Assembly (NCBI GenBank): GCA_015680685.1
Contig: MNCI01033568.1
Coordinates: 321,341-385,340, forward strand
Origin: Gnetum montanum
Lineage: Eukaryota > Streptophyta > Gnetopsida > Gnetales > Gnetaceae
Length of the DNA stretch: 64,000 bases
Direction of reading: 5' to 3'
Part shown: piece after piece, positions 34,061 through 46,340 of the stretch
Layout: each line of letters starts with the position of its first letter
How positions within the stretch are numbered: position 1 is the stretch's first letter
Position numbers and translations under genes: made by a program
Notes under the pieces: generated by a model
The model's input: only the letters and a program-made list of their open reading frames with translations
Database searches by the model: none
What the model was told of the DNA's origin: nothing

Positions 34061-36735
34061 TATGAGTAGGAGATGTCATGAGAAGGTCATATAAGTTTGG
34101 TGATGTGTTCTTATACTTTAATGACTATTTAGCTTACTCCATTGTCCCAAGGAAATTCTTTCTCTTAGCATATAACATTAGTGGTTTCAACTTCCTCCAA
34201 CTTTCCTAGGGTTTTTGGCATAGGTTTTGACGTTTGTGCATTGGGTCCCTTGTTCATAGGTGACCTTGGTTGATTTAAAGCATTTTTCCATTCAGTGGGC
34301 TTGGCTGTTGGTTTGGCAATAGATGTTTTTCACTATCATTTTGATGATGATTTCTTGCTAACCTTTGAGTTATGGACCACTATAGGTGGACTCTGGTCAT
34401 GGGTTGTTATAGGCTTCCTTGTTGAAGTTGAAGGAACCTAGATAACAAATGGTTCCCTAGGCTTTGAAGGATTAGAAACTTGTGATCTTGGTTGTGACAT
34501 TAATGCCATTGAATATGGAACACATATGATGAAAGGAATTTTAGAGGCTAGAGAAAGTGGTGCCTGTATGATGAAGGGTTCTCTAGGCCTTGTGTTTTGG
34601 GGCTACAATGATACTCTAATGACAAACAATTCTTGGGAGGATTAGACCATTTGGTTTATGTGAATGATGCTACATTCTAAGAGTTATTATTGGTGCTTGG
34701 AGAGTTGGGCTCATTCAACATCAACTCTTTGTGGTCTATCATCTTCTATAGGTCATCCTTTAATGCTAGGAAAAAATCAATCTCATGACTAGCCATTTGA
34801 TGATAATGGCAAAACCTATTTAGTCTAAAGTACTTTGGTATCTTTGGATCATCTTTTGTAGTCATCATTGGATCTCTAGCTATGTTGCAAAAGTGATCAT
34901 GCCACTTACAAGCTTCCTTGGATAATTACTTATGTTGTATATAGTTATATTTAAGAAATTGTTCTAGAAGCTTAGAGGGCTTCATAGGAAACCTTGTGTG
35001 CTTAGACTTATCCATATGCCCAAAATTTGATCTTGGGTAATTTGGGTTGTAGAAAGTGGATGGTTGCAATGAGTCTTAGGATGTGTTGCATGGTGGTGAT
35101 CCCCCACCTTTTCCCTTATTTTAAATCTTTTGTTACTGCAACCACAGCTGTATTTTCTTGCTTGGTTTTATCCCTATCCTTGCTTGCATGTTGGTTTTTA
35201 TATGCCACGTAGGCTAGATCATTGCTTGCCTCAACTACCTCCTCAATGTTCTTAGTTTGCAAGAAGGCTTGGCATAGTGACAAGGACTCTAGGTAGTAAA
35301 TCTTTGACTTGATAAAGTCATTTATTACTCCCTTAAAGATGGCCAAGAGATGAGTTTCAGAAATAGGCTCTGGAATCTCGTTAGGTATTGAGTTCCACCT
35401 TTGAATGATCCTTTTGATTGATTAAAGTGGCCCTTGCTTCCCCTTCATCAGTTGATCTAATGTGGAATTTGGATTTAAGTTGTATCTAATTTGGTTGACA
35501 AATTGGTTGATCAAGTTCTCAAGAAAAGAGATTGAACCTCTAGGCAAGGTTTAGTATTTATCTAGATCCTTATCCTTGAGGGACATGGGGAAAATTCTCA
35601 ATATCATATGAGGTCAAGCTTGAAAAAATAGGCACTTAGACTAGAGGGTGATTAGATGTGCATTGGGATCCCCTTTACCATTGTATTTGGTGAAGTTTGG
35701 AATAGGCAAGCCTATGGGCATGGTTATTTAAGTCACCATAGGGCTTATAGGAACATCTTGGTAGAAATATAGAACCTTGACCATCTAAGTTGTATTGGCC
35801 TTGTGTTTCTGCAACTCTTCAGTAAGGTCTTGGATCATTTGAAAGGCTTGATCCAATCCTTGGGACATCCTTGTGAGTTGCAATGTTTGTGTTGGTGGTT
35901 GAGAAAAATGTTGTGAGGCTTGTAATTGTGTGATGTGTATTGATACAAACGAAAGAGGTTGGGTAACCACCATTGCATGTGGGTTAAATATGGAAAAGGA
36001 GGTTTATGTTAGAACATGTGGTATGAAGGGAGTGAAAGGAGTATGAGAGGCTTGTATTGCTTGGAGTTCCAATAGGATCTTGATGGCATGACAAAGAGTG
36101 ATGGTGAGATAGACATTACTAGCACTAGGTGAAATGGAGCAAGGCTATGTGGAAAATGCTATTAACAAGAACAAGGACGTGGATTCGGACATCTATTATC
36201 CTTGGTGTGTGATAATAATGGGTGTAGACTCAAACATAGTAGAATAGATAGGAGAAGAGTTGGGCCAAGGGACTTATCCCATTCATGAGATAAGAGACAT
36301 GGAGTTAGGTGTAGTGCATTGGGAATCTGTAGATTGGAAGAGACTTCTAATGAAGGTTTCTAGCTCCTGTTCTACCTTAAATTCATCTTCCTCTTCTTGA
36401 GAATCCTCTATAATAATTCCCTCACTAAACTCATGAACATCTATGAGTTTTATAAGCATTTGTACATAAAATTTGGTAAGGGAGATTTTGTCATAATGGG
36501 ATGGAATATATTCTTTCCCATCTTGGTGTATGGTTTTGAATTGGCACTTAGCATTAGATTTGGAGCATGGCATCAAGAGTCTGGCTTGTATCTTTGCATA
36601 CAGAAAATTGTAGAAATTCTCATTGATAAGTAAAAAATCTAGGTTTTTGACCCGTTGTCTAGGTGATTGCCTTTGTTCTATGACCATGGGATATTTTGGA
36701 TCATAAACATGAATTACATCTTGGTTGGATGCTAT
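34061..36735 (-). pseudogene. gag of element F2
   Basis: Homologous along its length to the gag at 3.3-6.1 kb. The start codon of the F1 copy corresponds here to ATA (codon 36,733-36,735, before ASNQDV), so the initiator is lost. Blocks: YIPSHYDKISLTKFYVQML and an acidic stretch (36.3-36.5 kb), GVINDFIKSKIYYLESLSLC with NIEEVVEASNDLAYVAYKN (35.1-35.35 kb), and RFCHYHQMASHEIDFFLALK near 34.8 kb. These look like a retrotransposon gag with a helical core and no clear CCHC knuckle. Many stops. Confidence 0.7.
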
Positions 36736-37233
36736 ATTTATTAGGTTAAGAGGTAGGACAATTGATTGGTTGAAATACATTATCAAAAGAGATGCCTTTA
36801 ATCCTTTTTTACTATTTTTAGTAAAACAATGCAATCATGGATTACCCATGAGCATATTTAACTAAAAATGGAAAGCAGTAAGAAAATTATTACTATAAAA
36901 TATTGTGTAGTAGAAAGTCGTGTATGCAATTAAGATAGTAATTCCAAACTATGCTAGCTCTCTCCACCAAATTTCATAGCAAATGGAAATGGGTTTCCAA
37001 ATAAAAGTTGGTTTTAAAAGTAGACTACACTAATTCTAAGGAATCCAGCAACTACTATGAAATTATAGTGGAAACCCAACTCACTTACCACAACTACACT
37101 AGGGTATTTGGGCAAGGATTTGGGTGGCAAAGTTGGCTTTAGTGGAATATGTTTGCAGGTTTTAAAAATTAAAAATGTGAAATACTTGGTTTTTAGACAA
37201 GATTGGAAAAGGATTTTGGCTAAGAATTTGATG
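36736..37233 (-). other. Leader of element F2
   Basis: Untranslated stretch between gag and the primer-binding site; no gene seen. Shorter than the F1 leader. Confidence 0.5.
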
Positions 37234-37252
37234 GAGGCCCTCTTTCTAGCAC
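37234..37252 (-). other. Probable primer-binding site, element F2
   Basis: The minus strand reads (A)GTGCTAGAAAGAGGGCCTCC eight bases inside the LTR end, corresponding to TGGTGCTAGAAGAAAGACC in F1. The first TGG has mutated here. Confidence 0.45.
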
Positions 37253-37260
37253 TAAAAAAC

Positions 37261-38772
37261 TATTGGACCTAGAAAATTTGGCTATTAGAACAGAAACTAA
37301 AATATCCTAGGTGCTGAAATAGTTTTAGTCTTGAACCCCAAGGGCCTCCAAAAATGAGATTCAAGGCATCCTGGATGGTCTAGTCAATCACCCAGGGACT
37401 TACAAAAGTATCAATAGTAATGTAAATGGGAATGAAAATGAAAATGGAAATAGAAATGGAAATGGAAATGGAAATGAAAACAAAAATAGAAATGGAAATG
37501 GAAATGAGTTTGGCAATGCAAAAAGAAATGAAATAGAAAATTTGGAATGAAAAAAATATAGAAATGAAAATTTGAACTTAAATATGCATAATAATGAACT
37601 GTAACTTTATTGAAATGGAAAACAAAGTAGAAAGGTTCATGAAGTATAGATTTGTGTGCTAGGTGCACAAGAAGTTACTTGGAAGAAGCTTGAAGTCCAT
37701 TGGGGTTGGTAGGCCATGTTCAGTGTCAAACTCCATGATTCAAATTCTTTCCAACTCCAATTTCTAGCCACTTCCCACTAGTTAGCACTAGGATCTACCA
37801 TTGTGATCATAGACTGGTATTCCACCTTTGGTGTAGTGGTATCACACTGGGAGTCTTGATGCCCAACATAGATACTAGTTTGCTATCAAAGATGTTTTAA
37901 GGTTGTAACAAGTTCTTGGTTGCAAAATGCTTTCAAGTGGAAAATTCTTTTCTAATTGTGGAATGGAATTACCTCCAATTTATATAACCCCAATAATATG
38001 TTTATGTTAGGCTTTTATAGGTGTGGTATTATTGTTTTCACGTCTATGCATCACTATCATGATTGTTGAGAGATTGATGTCTAACTACAAGTGTAATGAT
38101 CATCAATTCTCAGCGTAGATTACCATTTATAGAAAGTTTGGAATACACCATAGCCACAAATCCCATCCATTTACTAAAAATAGTAAATGGACTTTTGTGA
38201 CTATGCTGGCACCTTCCCAACTACGTTGACCTTGGTAGACTACACTAAAGTTGTTGCAAAATTGTGGGAACTACTAGAAACTATGGAAAATGTTATCTAC
38301 ACTGGCCATGCTAAAATTATTGAAGACTTAGGATGACTACACTAGCCACTATTGGATAAATGGAAAATGGAAAATGAAAAATCCCAACAATTCCAATGTT
38401 GCATCTACACTAGGTTTTGTGGTGGCTATGCTACATTGGAAATGGAAAATCCCAACAATTCCATCTAGACTAGGGGGTAGATGGTTCCAACGTATTTGAG
38501 GCTATACCTTTACAAAAACCCATGAAAATGAAAAATTTAGCAATTCCCAAGGAATTTTCAGCCTTTTTAAGCCTAAATATAGACATGATATACCTTTTTC
38601 CACTTAGGAAATGAGGCAATAACAACCTTTAAGGCCTTTTTCAGCCCCAAAAACCTAAAGTATGCAAGATTGTAGCTCATGGGATACAAATCTTACATTT
38701 ACAATAAAATCTTACCTTAAGTTTCGAAATGAAGGTTACAATTTGGAAGCATGAATTTTTGATGGTGTTTCA
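37261..38772 (-). repeat. 5' LTR of element F2
   Basis: 1512 bases, TATTGGACCTAGAAAATTTGG to GATGGTGTTTCA, followed by AAGCT. Co-linear with 8405-9895, including the (GAAATG)n tract at about 37,430-37,505. This tract creates a spurious minus-strand His/Phe-rich ORF. Conserved ACTTAC at 37,398-37,403. Confidence 0.8.
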
Positions 38773-38777
38773 AAGCT

Positions 38778-40149
38778 ATACATAGCTATTTTTCATTTTA
38801 TAAAATTGACGAATTTCAAATGAGTTTTGGAACAAAACAATAGCCCAATGAAAGCCAAGAAGATGGAGAATAAGGGAAAACCCATATAAGAGGGTTATTT
38901 TGGACTTGAAAGAAGTGATTGGAGTGAATTTTGGATGAAATTAAAATGTCAAATAAAGTAAAACTAGATGTTTTTGATGCTATCCAAATGAAGGATCAAA
39001 CCAATGATCCATGGTAAGGAATTTAACTTTAGGGACACCAAAGGAATGCATGTGGATCCTTTCCAAAGCAAGCAAGTGCCTCACCTTCATCACAGAGAAT
39101 ATGTGGACCCCAAGGATGATGAATGATTAGTATTCAATTAAAACCTATTTTTGGAGATAATTTTTTAATTCTTATAAAATCTAGCAACATACTAAATAAT
39201 TCCCTATGAGATGTGGTAGTGAGGCAATACCATGAATGTGTCAATGGTAGAGAGAGAATGTAGATTAGGTTATTGACATCCTAGTCACACAAGATTCTTG
39301 GTAAAATTCATGATTAAGATGATCTAATCCTAATTCATTCCAAGTTAAGACCAAGTCCATTCTACTTTCAATGATCTTGCATTGACGTATTTTCTCTAGA
39401 CATCAATCAAAAGTCTAGGATAACTATAAAGGACAACCATCACTCCAAGAGAATAGGAAAAGAGAAGAAGAAATTAGAGAGGGACCTAGTTAGATAGGTG
39501 CCTTCAAGCATGGACAACAAGTATTTCCAACCCCATAACTAGTGCTTGTAGCCCATTATTTAGTCTAAGTAGTTTATTTTAAATTCCTGTGTTTTTTTAT
39601 GAAAATGACATCATGCAAAGAAGTGCTTCCTTTATTGGTTGATATTAGGCAAAATGGTATATCATTGGACTATCATAGAACCTTAAGAACAATGTTGAGA
39701 GAAACTATGTCAAATCCCCTTGAGATCACACCTTGTTCCATTCCGACTTGGTTCTTTCTCAACCCTTAGTACCAAGATCATTAATTAATTGTTATGTGTT
39801 AATGTGAAAGAACATTGTGCTTTTAGGATACTAATTTCCCATGGAATATATCGAATAGGTGAATTTCATGATCTCCCTACTCGATATCACTAGAAAAATT
39901 GACAAAATGTTAGTAGATTACATAATCCAAAAATAAAAATGTTCATTTGGTTAATCAATCATAATGTTGATAACTTTTCTTTGTAATTTCTAGAGTGGCA
40001 ATAGCAATAATCAAAATCTAATATTTTTAATAAACTATATGAAATTAACTAATTAAATACTAATAATAATAAATATAATGAAAGATATATCAAATAAACA
40101 AGAAAATATACAATAAGGTGAAAAACATATAAAGAATAGTGTAAAGCAC
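38778..40149 (-). other. 3' non-coding region of G-old
   Basis: No gene. Parts match the 3' non-coding region of G-young: for example CCATAACTAGTGCTTGTAGCCC (39,533 area) against CCATAACCAGTGCTTGTAGCCC (43,714 area), and ATGACATCATGCAAAGA against AATCACACCATGCAAAGA. Confidence 0.6.
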
Positions 40150-41582
40150 AAAGGTAAAAAATTGATGAACCTCATCAAGGTGTTAGGTTTGGATGAACAT
40201 CTCTCCCACAACTATGTTAAGAGGAGGAGATCCAAAAAATAGAGCACACTTGTTCCTATTTTGAGGTGTTAGTATTATTGGTTACTTCTAGTTTCAGGAA
40301 TGACTTAATTTATTGGATGCTAACAAATAGACACTTTTCTAGGCATGATGGATGGTAAATGGTCATGGAACTAGAGGGAAAAGTTGCATGAATGAGGTAA
40401 GGTTCTTCCCATAACATATAGAATTTAGTATGTTATGGCACATGCATGGGATTCCAATAAAGAATCTAATCACCTAGTTGAAATTTCGCTTTCCTTATCT
40501 GTGCATCATGACATTGTTTTGAATATGCTTTGTGTACTTCATTCATTATTAGGGCTACTTGGTTTTTATCTAGCACATTTAGTGTCATTAATTATTCTTA
40601 TTATGCTAGATAAATGTTGAGGTCAAGTTGATAGGTTGTTGCAAGTGTACAGAGGTTAGCTTAGATTAAAAGTTTGGATAAATTTTCATACACCAACTCA
40701 TAGGGAGAGTAGCCTCTAGCAAGCTTCCAAGTTGATCAATATGACCATAGAGCATTGTTAAGTTTGGTATTCTAATATTTCTTGTATTTTCTAATTATTC
40801 ATGTTAGGATCCGAGTGATATTCCTATTGGTAACTTTAGCTTGATTGTTAGCTTGGAGATGATAAAAGATTGTAAGTTTATGTTGGACCCCCTAGGGCTA
40901 TAAGTTTATGTTGTAAAGTGAGTTTCATTTTTTGAAATAAGTGTTCTTGGCACACCAAACCTATTATTAGTAGTAAAATATGAATATTCAGTGACTACTA
41001 CACCTTTAGCTCATTTCATGTAGTATTCAAGGACGATGATGATGTAACTCTTTCCATTTGACATGGGAGTGATGAATCTCATGAAGTCAATACCCTAGAG
41101 ATCAAAAGGTTCTAGTGGTTGGATCCACTATTGAGACTTTTCCATTCATATAATTATTCCTCCATATCTTTGGTAGCATTCACACAAATGGAAAAGATGG
41201 TAAGCATCTCAAAAAATGGTTGGTCAAAAGTACCCTACCATGAGGATCTTCACGATCATTCTCATTCTTGCATAATGGACCCTAGAAGAACCTTTGTAAG
41301 CATCTTGGAGGATTTGCAATTGATCAACATTTGACACATACCATTGCATCAAGCCATTGGCACAAACTTTGTAAAGATTTCCTTAGATCTTATTGTAATG
41401 TTTGATTTGGTGAAGAAACTATTATTTATTCTTGTTATTCCATTTCATTGGAGTCTCCTAAGTAAGAATGTAGGTGAGGAATTCATTGTACCAATTGGTA
41501 CTCCTAGGTTCCTAAACATCAATAGATTTGGCAAAGAAAAGTTCATCTAGAAACTAATTAGATAAGGGCTCCTCATCCTCTT
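40150..41582 (-). pseudogene. Integrase remnant of G-old
   Basis: Co-linear with the G-young integrase. The stretch with ACTCATAGGGAGAGTAGCCTC...GCTTCCAAGT (40.70 kb) matches the one near 44.95 kb. The zone GACATGGGAGTGATGAATCT...GTCAATACCC (41.07 kb) matches that encoding the first catalytic Asp in G-young (45.35 kb). No frame is open for long. It integrates cDNA in intact relatives; here only a fossil. Confidence 0.65.
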
Positions 41583-41607
41583 TAAATTTGGGGATATTAA
41601 TCATATC

Positions 41608-42466
41608 TGATGAGTGGTGAGGTACCCCTACACTCAACCATATGAAACGAGCGTAGCACGCGTGATCTAGTCGAACTCCGCAGACTAAATGCCTACACGC
41701 CCCATGGAACACTTGGGGTTAATCATTCATTGTCTTTCTAGACTTACTCGTAGTTTTCATGATGTATGGTTAAGTAAGTCCGAGGTAGATGATTTTTATA
41801 GTCTTTTATGTGTTTTTCTCCTATGCTATTGAGTGAAGGGTTGAGAAGGCTAACTAACTCTAACTAAGGACTAAGTCTAAATTAACTAGCGTCAGCATCT
41901 GTTCCCACTTACCGTACACACCCTCAATTATGCAATTGTGGCTACCAAACACTAATCATTGCTGGGATCACCACACGTAATGCACGTGCTCGAAGTGGTC
42001 GTACTGAGGCACTTAACTAGCCTAAACGTAATGAGCAGCCGATTCCTTAACTAGCCATACACATCCTTAGATGCTCGTAATCAAGTCGTACTCATTCTGC
42101 ATTCTAGGAGTTGAGGGTGAGAGAGACTAATCACGATGAGCAGCCGATTCCTTGATTAGTCGTACACATTCATCAATGCTCATCTTTATTGTTGTACACA
42201 ACTTGCGTTTAGGTACAAAGCTACTCGAATAAAGATTCGTTCACTTGGGGACTCCTACTGCAGGCACATGGAAAATATTCTATCTCTGGAGTGATCAATC
42301 TGCCAAAGTTTCCCTACTTCTAGCCTAGGATGGGAAATAAGGGGAGTGCCACCTCTTATTTATAGATTTTGTGGTGGACCACGATATCGCGTATGCAACA
42401 TCACAGGGGACGATGCGATATTGCATGGTATGTGATATTGTGACTTGTGCATATCGCATCTCATCA
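41608..42466 (-). repeat. 3' LTR of G-young
   Basis: 859 bases, TGATGAGTGGTGAGGTACC to GCATCTCATCA, with a 7-bp terminal inverted repeat. TATA box on the minus strand at 42,357-42,364. The putative U3 (42,375-42,460) is packed with GATATCGC-type words. Two internal copies of GAGCAGCCGATTCCTTxA(C/T)TAG lie at about 42,033 and 42,140. Confidence 0.95.
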
Positions 42467-42480
42467 TACCCCCATAACTG
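42467..42480 (-). other. Polypurine tract of G-young
   Basis: The minus strand reads AGTTATGGGGGTA directly before the LTR start TGATGAG. A near-identical word (AGTCATGGGGGTA) occurs again at about 43,067-43,079. Confidence 0.6.
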
Positions 42481-44640
42481 AATAAAAACTCGTCCTTGAG
42501 TTCCTTACAATAATATCAGGAAGGTATGGAATTATTGAGGGGAATGGAACTAATGGGATGACATGTGAATGGATCATCATTACAAGACTTGACAAAACTA
42601 GTGTTCATGACAACAAGGGTGAACACCTTATTACATTGACATCAGGCCACATTTGGCAGCTAAGAGAAAAAAGGAAAGAGAAGAGGAGAGAAGAAGAGAG
42701 AAGAAGTCTTGCTGCTGCTAATGCCCAGATTGCGCCTTTCATTGTCCATTCGTAAGTGCACCGTCAATCTTGCTCCTTGCATAGCTACTTCAGTGCTACT
42801 CCATTCCAAGTGTTTGCTCCAGATCCAATCTGTTGTTGTATAATTGCCATCTGCACATACAACACAATCTTATATTAGCAAGGGTAAATGAATCATCATG
42901 TAATTTATACCTTGCTTCGGTGTAAGTTCATTGGCTAGGTTGTGGTATGGCTAATACAGATCGGAAGATATATTACTAATGACTACCGAAGGTGTAGGGG
43001 TTCGCAAGAAAATCAAAAATCAAAAATTTCAGGGCTAGGAGAAAAATCGAAAAAATCAGGCCCCATACCCCCATGACTAATCGCGAACCTCCGGTAGTTT
43101 TAGAATGGAGAGGGAAAAGGAGTAAGATAGATAAAAAGGGACAACGGTAATGCCAATAAAGTGGATGTCAAGATGGAAATGAACAAAAGAAATTAGATTG
43201 CAAAAATGTTAGGGGAATGAATTTAACTAATGCCCCAAATAGGAATGTCAGTGGGTCCTCCCCAAAGCAGGCTCATGCCCTTAATGCCCTGACAAACCCA
43301 CATTCAAAGAGTCTGTAGGCTTTGGGAATGTCATTTGGAACAAGAGTTAAAGTCTTAACTGTAAGAATTTACCAAGAAGAAAACAATGCATCAACCAACA
43401 TATATACACTAATGATACAACCAGAAATGAGGTGAACAATGGAGAGAAGGATGGAGAGAAGAAAATGAAATGGAATCCCAATAACAAGGTGGTGTACAGC
43501 CCCTTGTTTGTTTTATGATTAATGTAACTTGGTAAGTCTCATTCCAACTCTGGCCTCAAACCAACCACATCCAGTGACTTTGCATGAATGCATTTGGCCA
43601 AACCATCCCCTTGAAGTAACAAGAATGCATCTCCAAAGAGCCACCACCATTCTGACAAACAAAGAAGAGAATGGGAAGCAAGAAGGACCTTAGTTAGAGA
43701 GAACACTTTTGGTTCCATAACCAGTGCTTGTAGCCCAAGCTTATTCATCTAAGGGATGTGCTTTGAATTCTCACTTTTTTTTTTGTGTTTTGTGTTTTTA
43801 TGCGTGAGAATCACACCATGCAAAGACTTGATTATTTTTATTGTCTCAGCTTCTCATAATTGGGTAACATCAGAACGACAAGAAAACTCAAGAAGAAAAC
43901 ATCCAAGCATCCAAGAGAATGGCCAACACAAAAGCATCAAGTTCCCTTGAAGTCACACCCTTTGCAATCCTTGAGTCCTTCCTTAGTTTGAGAAATACCT
44001 AGTCACAAATTTGTTTAAGTTCTTATTAGAAGGGGACTGTACATTTCCAAACTAAGAGAGACCATAGAAACTGGTGGATGGATGGATGAAGTGGTCTCAT
44101 TGCCTACCATATCAAAAGAAACATACTTTAGTATCAACATTGTGACTTAAAGGTAAAAACCAAACATTAGCAATTAACATGAAAACAGTTCATACCATTA
44201 TTCCGAACACTTATTATGGGACAAACATACAGGGTGGATCACACACACACACATACACACACACACAAAATGGAAAAATTATAACAATGTTGTAAAACAA
44301 AAACTAGAAAAGTTAAAGAAAGCTGTAAAAGAAAAACTTAGAAAAGTTAAAGAAATTTGTAAAATAAAAATGTGTAAGAAAAAAACATGTAAAACAAAAA
44401 TCGAAAAAGAACTGAGGGGCCCATATGATTAGCATAGGTGGCCATCTCCTCCATGACTGAGTTGTAAGGGAGAGATCCAAAATAATAACCGAGGTTGACC
44501 ACTGGTAGAGGTGTAACTTGTACTAGCTATTGTAGATTGATGGAAAGGTTTTGTTTATTATACATTAACCAATAACCTTTTATCTGGGTTGTTAGGTTTA
44601 TATATCATCATGGCTCCAGAGGGGAAGGTAGTATGAATAA
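42481..44640 (-). other. 3' non-coding region of G-young
   Basis: About 2.2 kb without a credible gene. Contains purine-rich GAGAAG runs (42,665-42,705), a hairpin-forming inverted repeat (42,983-43,098), and a CA microsatellite (44,241-44,270). Blocks are shared with G-old (39.5 kb) and, inverted, with the 53,999 element (55.9-56.2 kb), so the region is a conserved part of this family. Confidence 0.7.
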
Positions 44641-45830
44641 TATAAGGTCCTTTTCACAAGGTTTGAAACTTTGTACATTGGGGTACATACATGGGGTTCC
44701 AATAAAGGACCTTATCTCTTGGTTGGTACCTAAACCTTCGGATCCTTAAGTCATGACATTGTTTACTGTGTGCCTTGTGCAACTCATTTAATGATAGTGC
44801 AGCAAATCCATTCTCGTCTAACACGTTCAAAGTTGCTAACCATTGTTTTTGTGCTAGTTCAAGATCCAGGTGAAGTTCACAAGCCATGGATAGTGTATGG
44901 AGCTCATTCTGTATGGGGAGTTTTGGAAGTTTCCTGTACACTAGCTCATAGGGAGAATATCCTGTAGGGAGCTTCCAAGTGGAACGATACACCCAAAGAG
45001 CATCATTCATTTCGTGCTCCAGTCTTGCCTAAATTTGCTAATTGTTTGTGTTAATATTCTTGTAATCTCCCTATTAGTAACCTTGACTTGACCATTAGCT
45101 TGTGGGTGGTAAGGTGTGGTTAGTTTATGCTCAACCCCTAAGCGTTGCATCAGTTTGCGAAAGGTTGCACCCGTAAAATGTGTTCCATTATCAGAAATGA
45201 GTGCACATGGCACACCAAACCTGTTAACGATTTGTTATTGTACAAATCATGCAGCTGTAGATGATGTGTAGTCTATTATAGCAGCTACTTCAGCCCATTT
45301 GGTTAAGTAATCAATAGCAACAATTATATATGCTTTTCCGTTGGACATTGGTGTAATCGGCCCCATAAAATCTATTCCCCAGATATCAAAGGGTTCTAAA
45401 GCTTGAATCCATTGTTGCAGATCCTCCATTCTATTAGTCATTCCACCATCACGTTGGCAGCACTCATAGGATTGGGCAAAATGATGAACGTCCCAAAATA
45501 GTATTGGCCAATAATATCCTGCAAGCAGGACCTTAATAGTCGTTCGTCTCCTAGCATAATGACCCCCACAAGGGCCCTCATGAGCATCCTGGAGAACTTT
45601 TAATTGATCCTGATCGGGCATACACCATCAAACCAAGCCATCAGGACAGACTTTATAAATTTGTCCCTTGATTTCCATGAAGTACTTGGTTTTTTCAAGA
45701 AACTGTCATTTCTTCCTAAAGTCCAACCCCTGTGGTATTTGTTGGGAAGTGAGATAAGTAAGAATGCTACTATACCAATTTATTTCTGTGGGTTGATTAT
45801 TTACTACACCAGCAAATAGGATCTCATCAG
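44641..45830 (-). pseudogene. Integrase of G-young
   Basis: HHCC domain: HEGPCGGHY near 45.57 kb; the second half reads SYECCQRDG, with Tyr at the expected first Cys. Catalytic core: WGIDFMGPI (first Asp, about 45.37 kb), LISDNGTHF (second Asp, about 45.19 kb). Exactly 35 residues later, where Glu is expected, GQVKVTNRE has Lys (codon 45,082-45,084), an E-to-K change caused by one G-to-A transition. C-terminus includes WVYRSTWKLPTGYSPYELVY and RDKVLYWNPMYVP, with no chromodomain. Several frameshifts and a stop; dead. Confidence 0.9.
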
Positions 45831-46340
45831 GAAAATGGTCAAATACAACATATTCATCCTCTTTGTTGTCCCAATGCAACCGAGATAGGTGATCAGGGAC
45901 TACATTCTTGGTGCCTTTGTGGTCTACTATTGTTAAATTGAACTCCTGAAGAATTACCAACCAACGTATGATACGTGGGCTAACTGTTGGCTTGTTCATA
46001 AGGAACCTAATTACACTATGATCTGTATGGATGTATACTTTGTAATGCAATACATAGTGCCTAAATTTATCTAGTGCAAACACTATAGCCATTAATTCCT
46101 TTTCTGTAGTCGTGTAGTTAAGTTATGCACCGGTGATACTCTGACTAGCACAGTGGATGTAATAAGGTCATTTTTATTCATCTAATTGTGTCAGTACAAC
46201 TCCTAAGGCATAATTAGATGCATCGATCATGATATGGAATGACCTGGACTAGTCAAGGGCTTGTAGAATGGGGGTTTCCACAAGCCTCTATTTGAGGGTT
46301 TGGAATGCTCGTTCACATTCCCTGGTCCATTCGAATGGTA
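45831..46340 (-). pseudogene. RNase H of G-young
   Basis: MAIVFALDKFRHYVLHYKV, then VYIHTDHSVIRFLMNK (TDH motif) and the tail DHKGTKNVVPDHLSRLH are the standard end of gypsy RNase H. The N-terminal part up to RT is broken by stops. The domain removes RNA during cDNA synthesis. Confidence 0.9.

Larger units (their letters stand above)
8405..38772 (-). mobile_element. Non-autonomous gypsy-like element F2 (family F) with captured gene fragments
   Basis: Paired LTRs of like size lie at 8405-9895 and 37261-38772, both starting TATTGGACCTAGAAAATT. They are flanked by GAGCT (8400-8404) and AAGCT (38773-38777), a near-perfect 5-bp target duplication. The element runs on the minus strand: primer-binding site at 37,234-37,252, gag and retropepsin at 36.7-33.3 kb, polypurine tract at 9896-9909. 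Without three later nested insertions the interior is about 11.5 kb. No RT, RNase H or integrase motif was found in it. It does contain an antisense spliced gene remnant (31.7-32.8 kb), a transketolase fragment and an aspartic-protease fragment. Family knowledge: gag-only elements move with enzymes from autonomous relatives. The capture interpretation is inference. Confidence 0.65.

Noticed and set aside
37411-37668. 85-codon minus-strand ORF rich in HFHF repeats
   Set aside because: It is the translation of a (GAAATG)n simple repeat inside the F2 LTR; the partner LTR has the same tract near 8570.
44241-44270. CA microsatellite as a regulatory element
   Set aside because: Simple repeat in a non-coding part of G-young; nothing suggests function.
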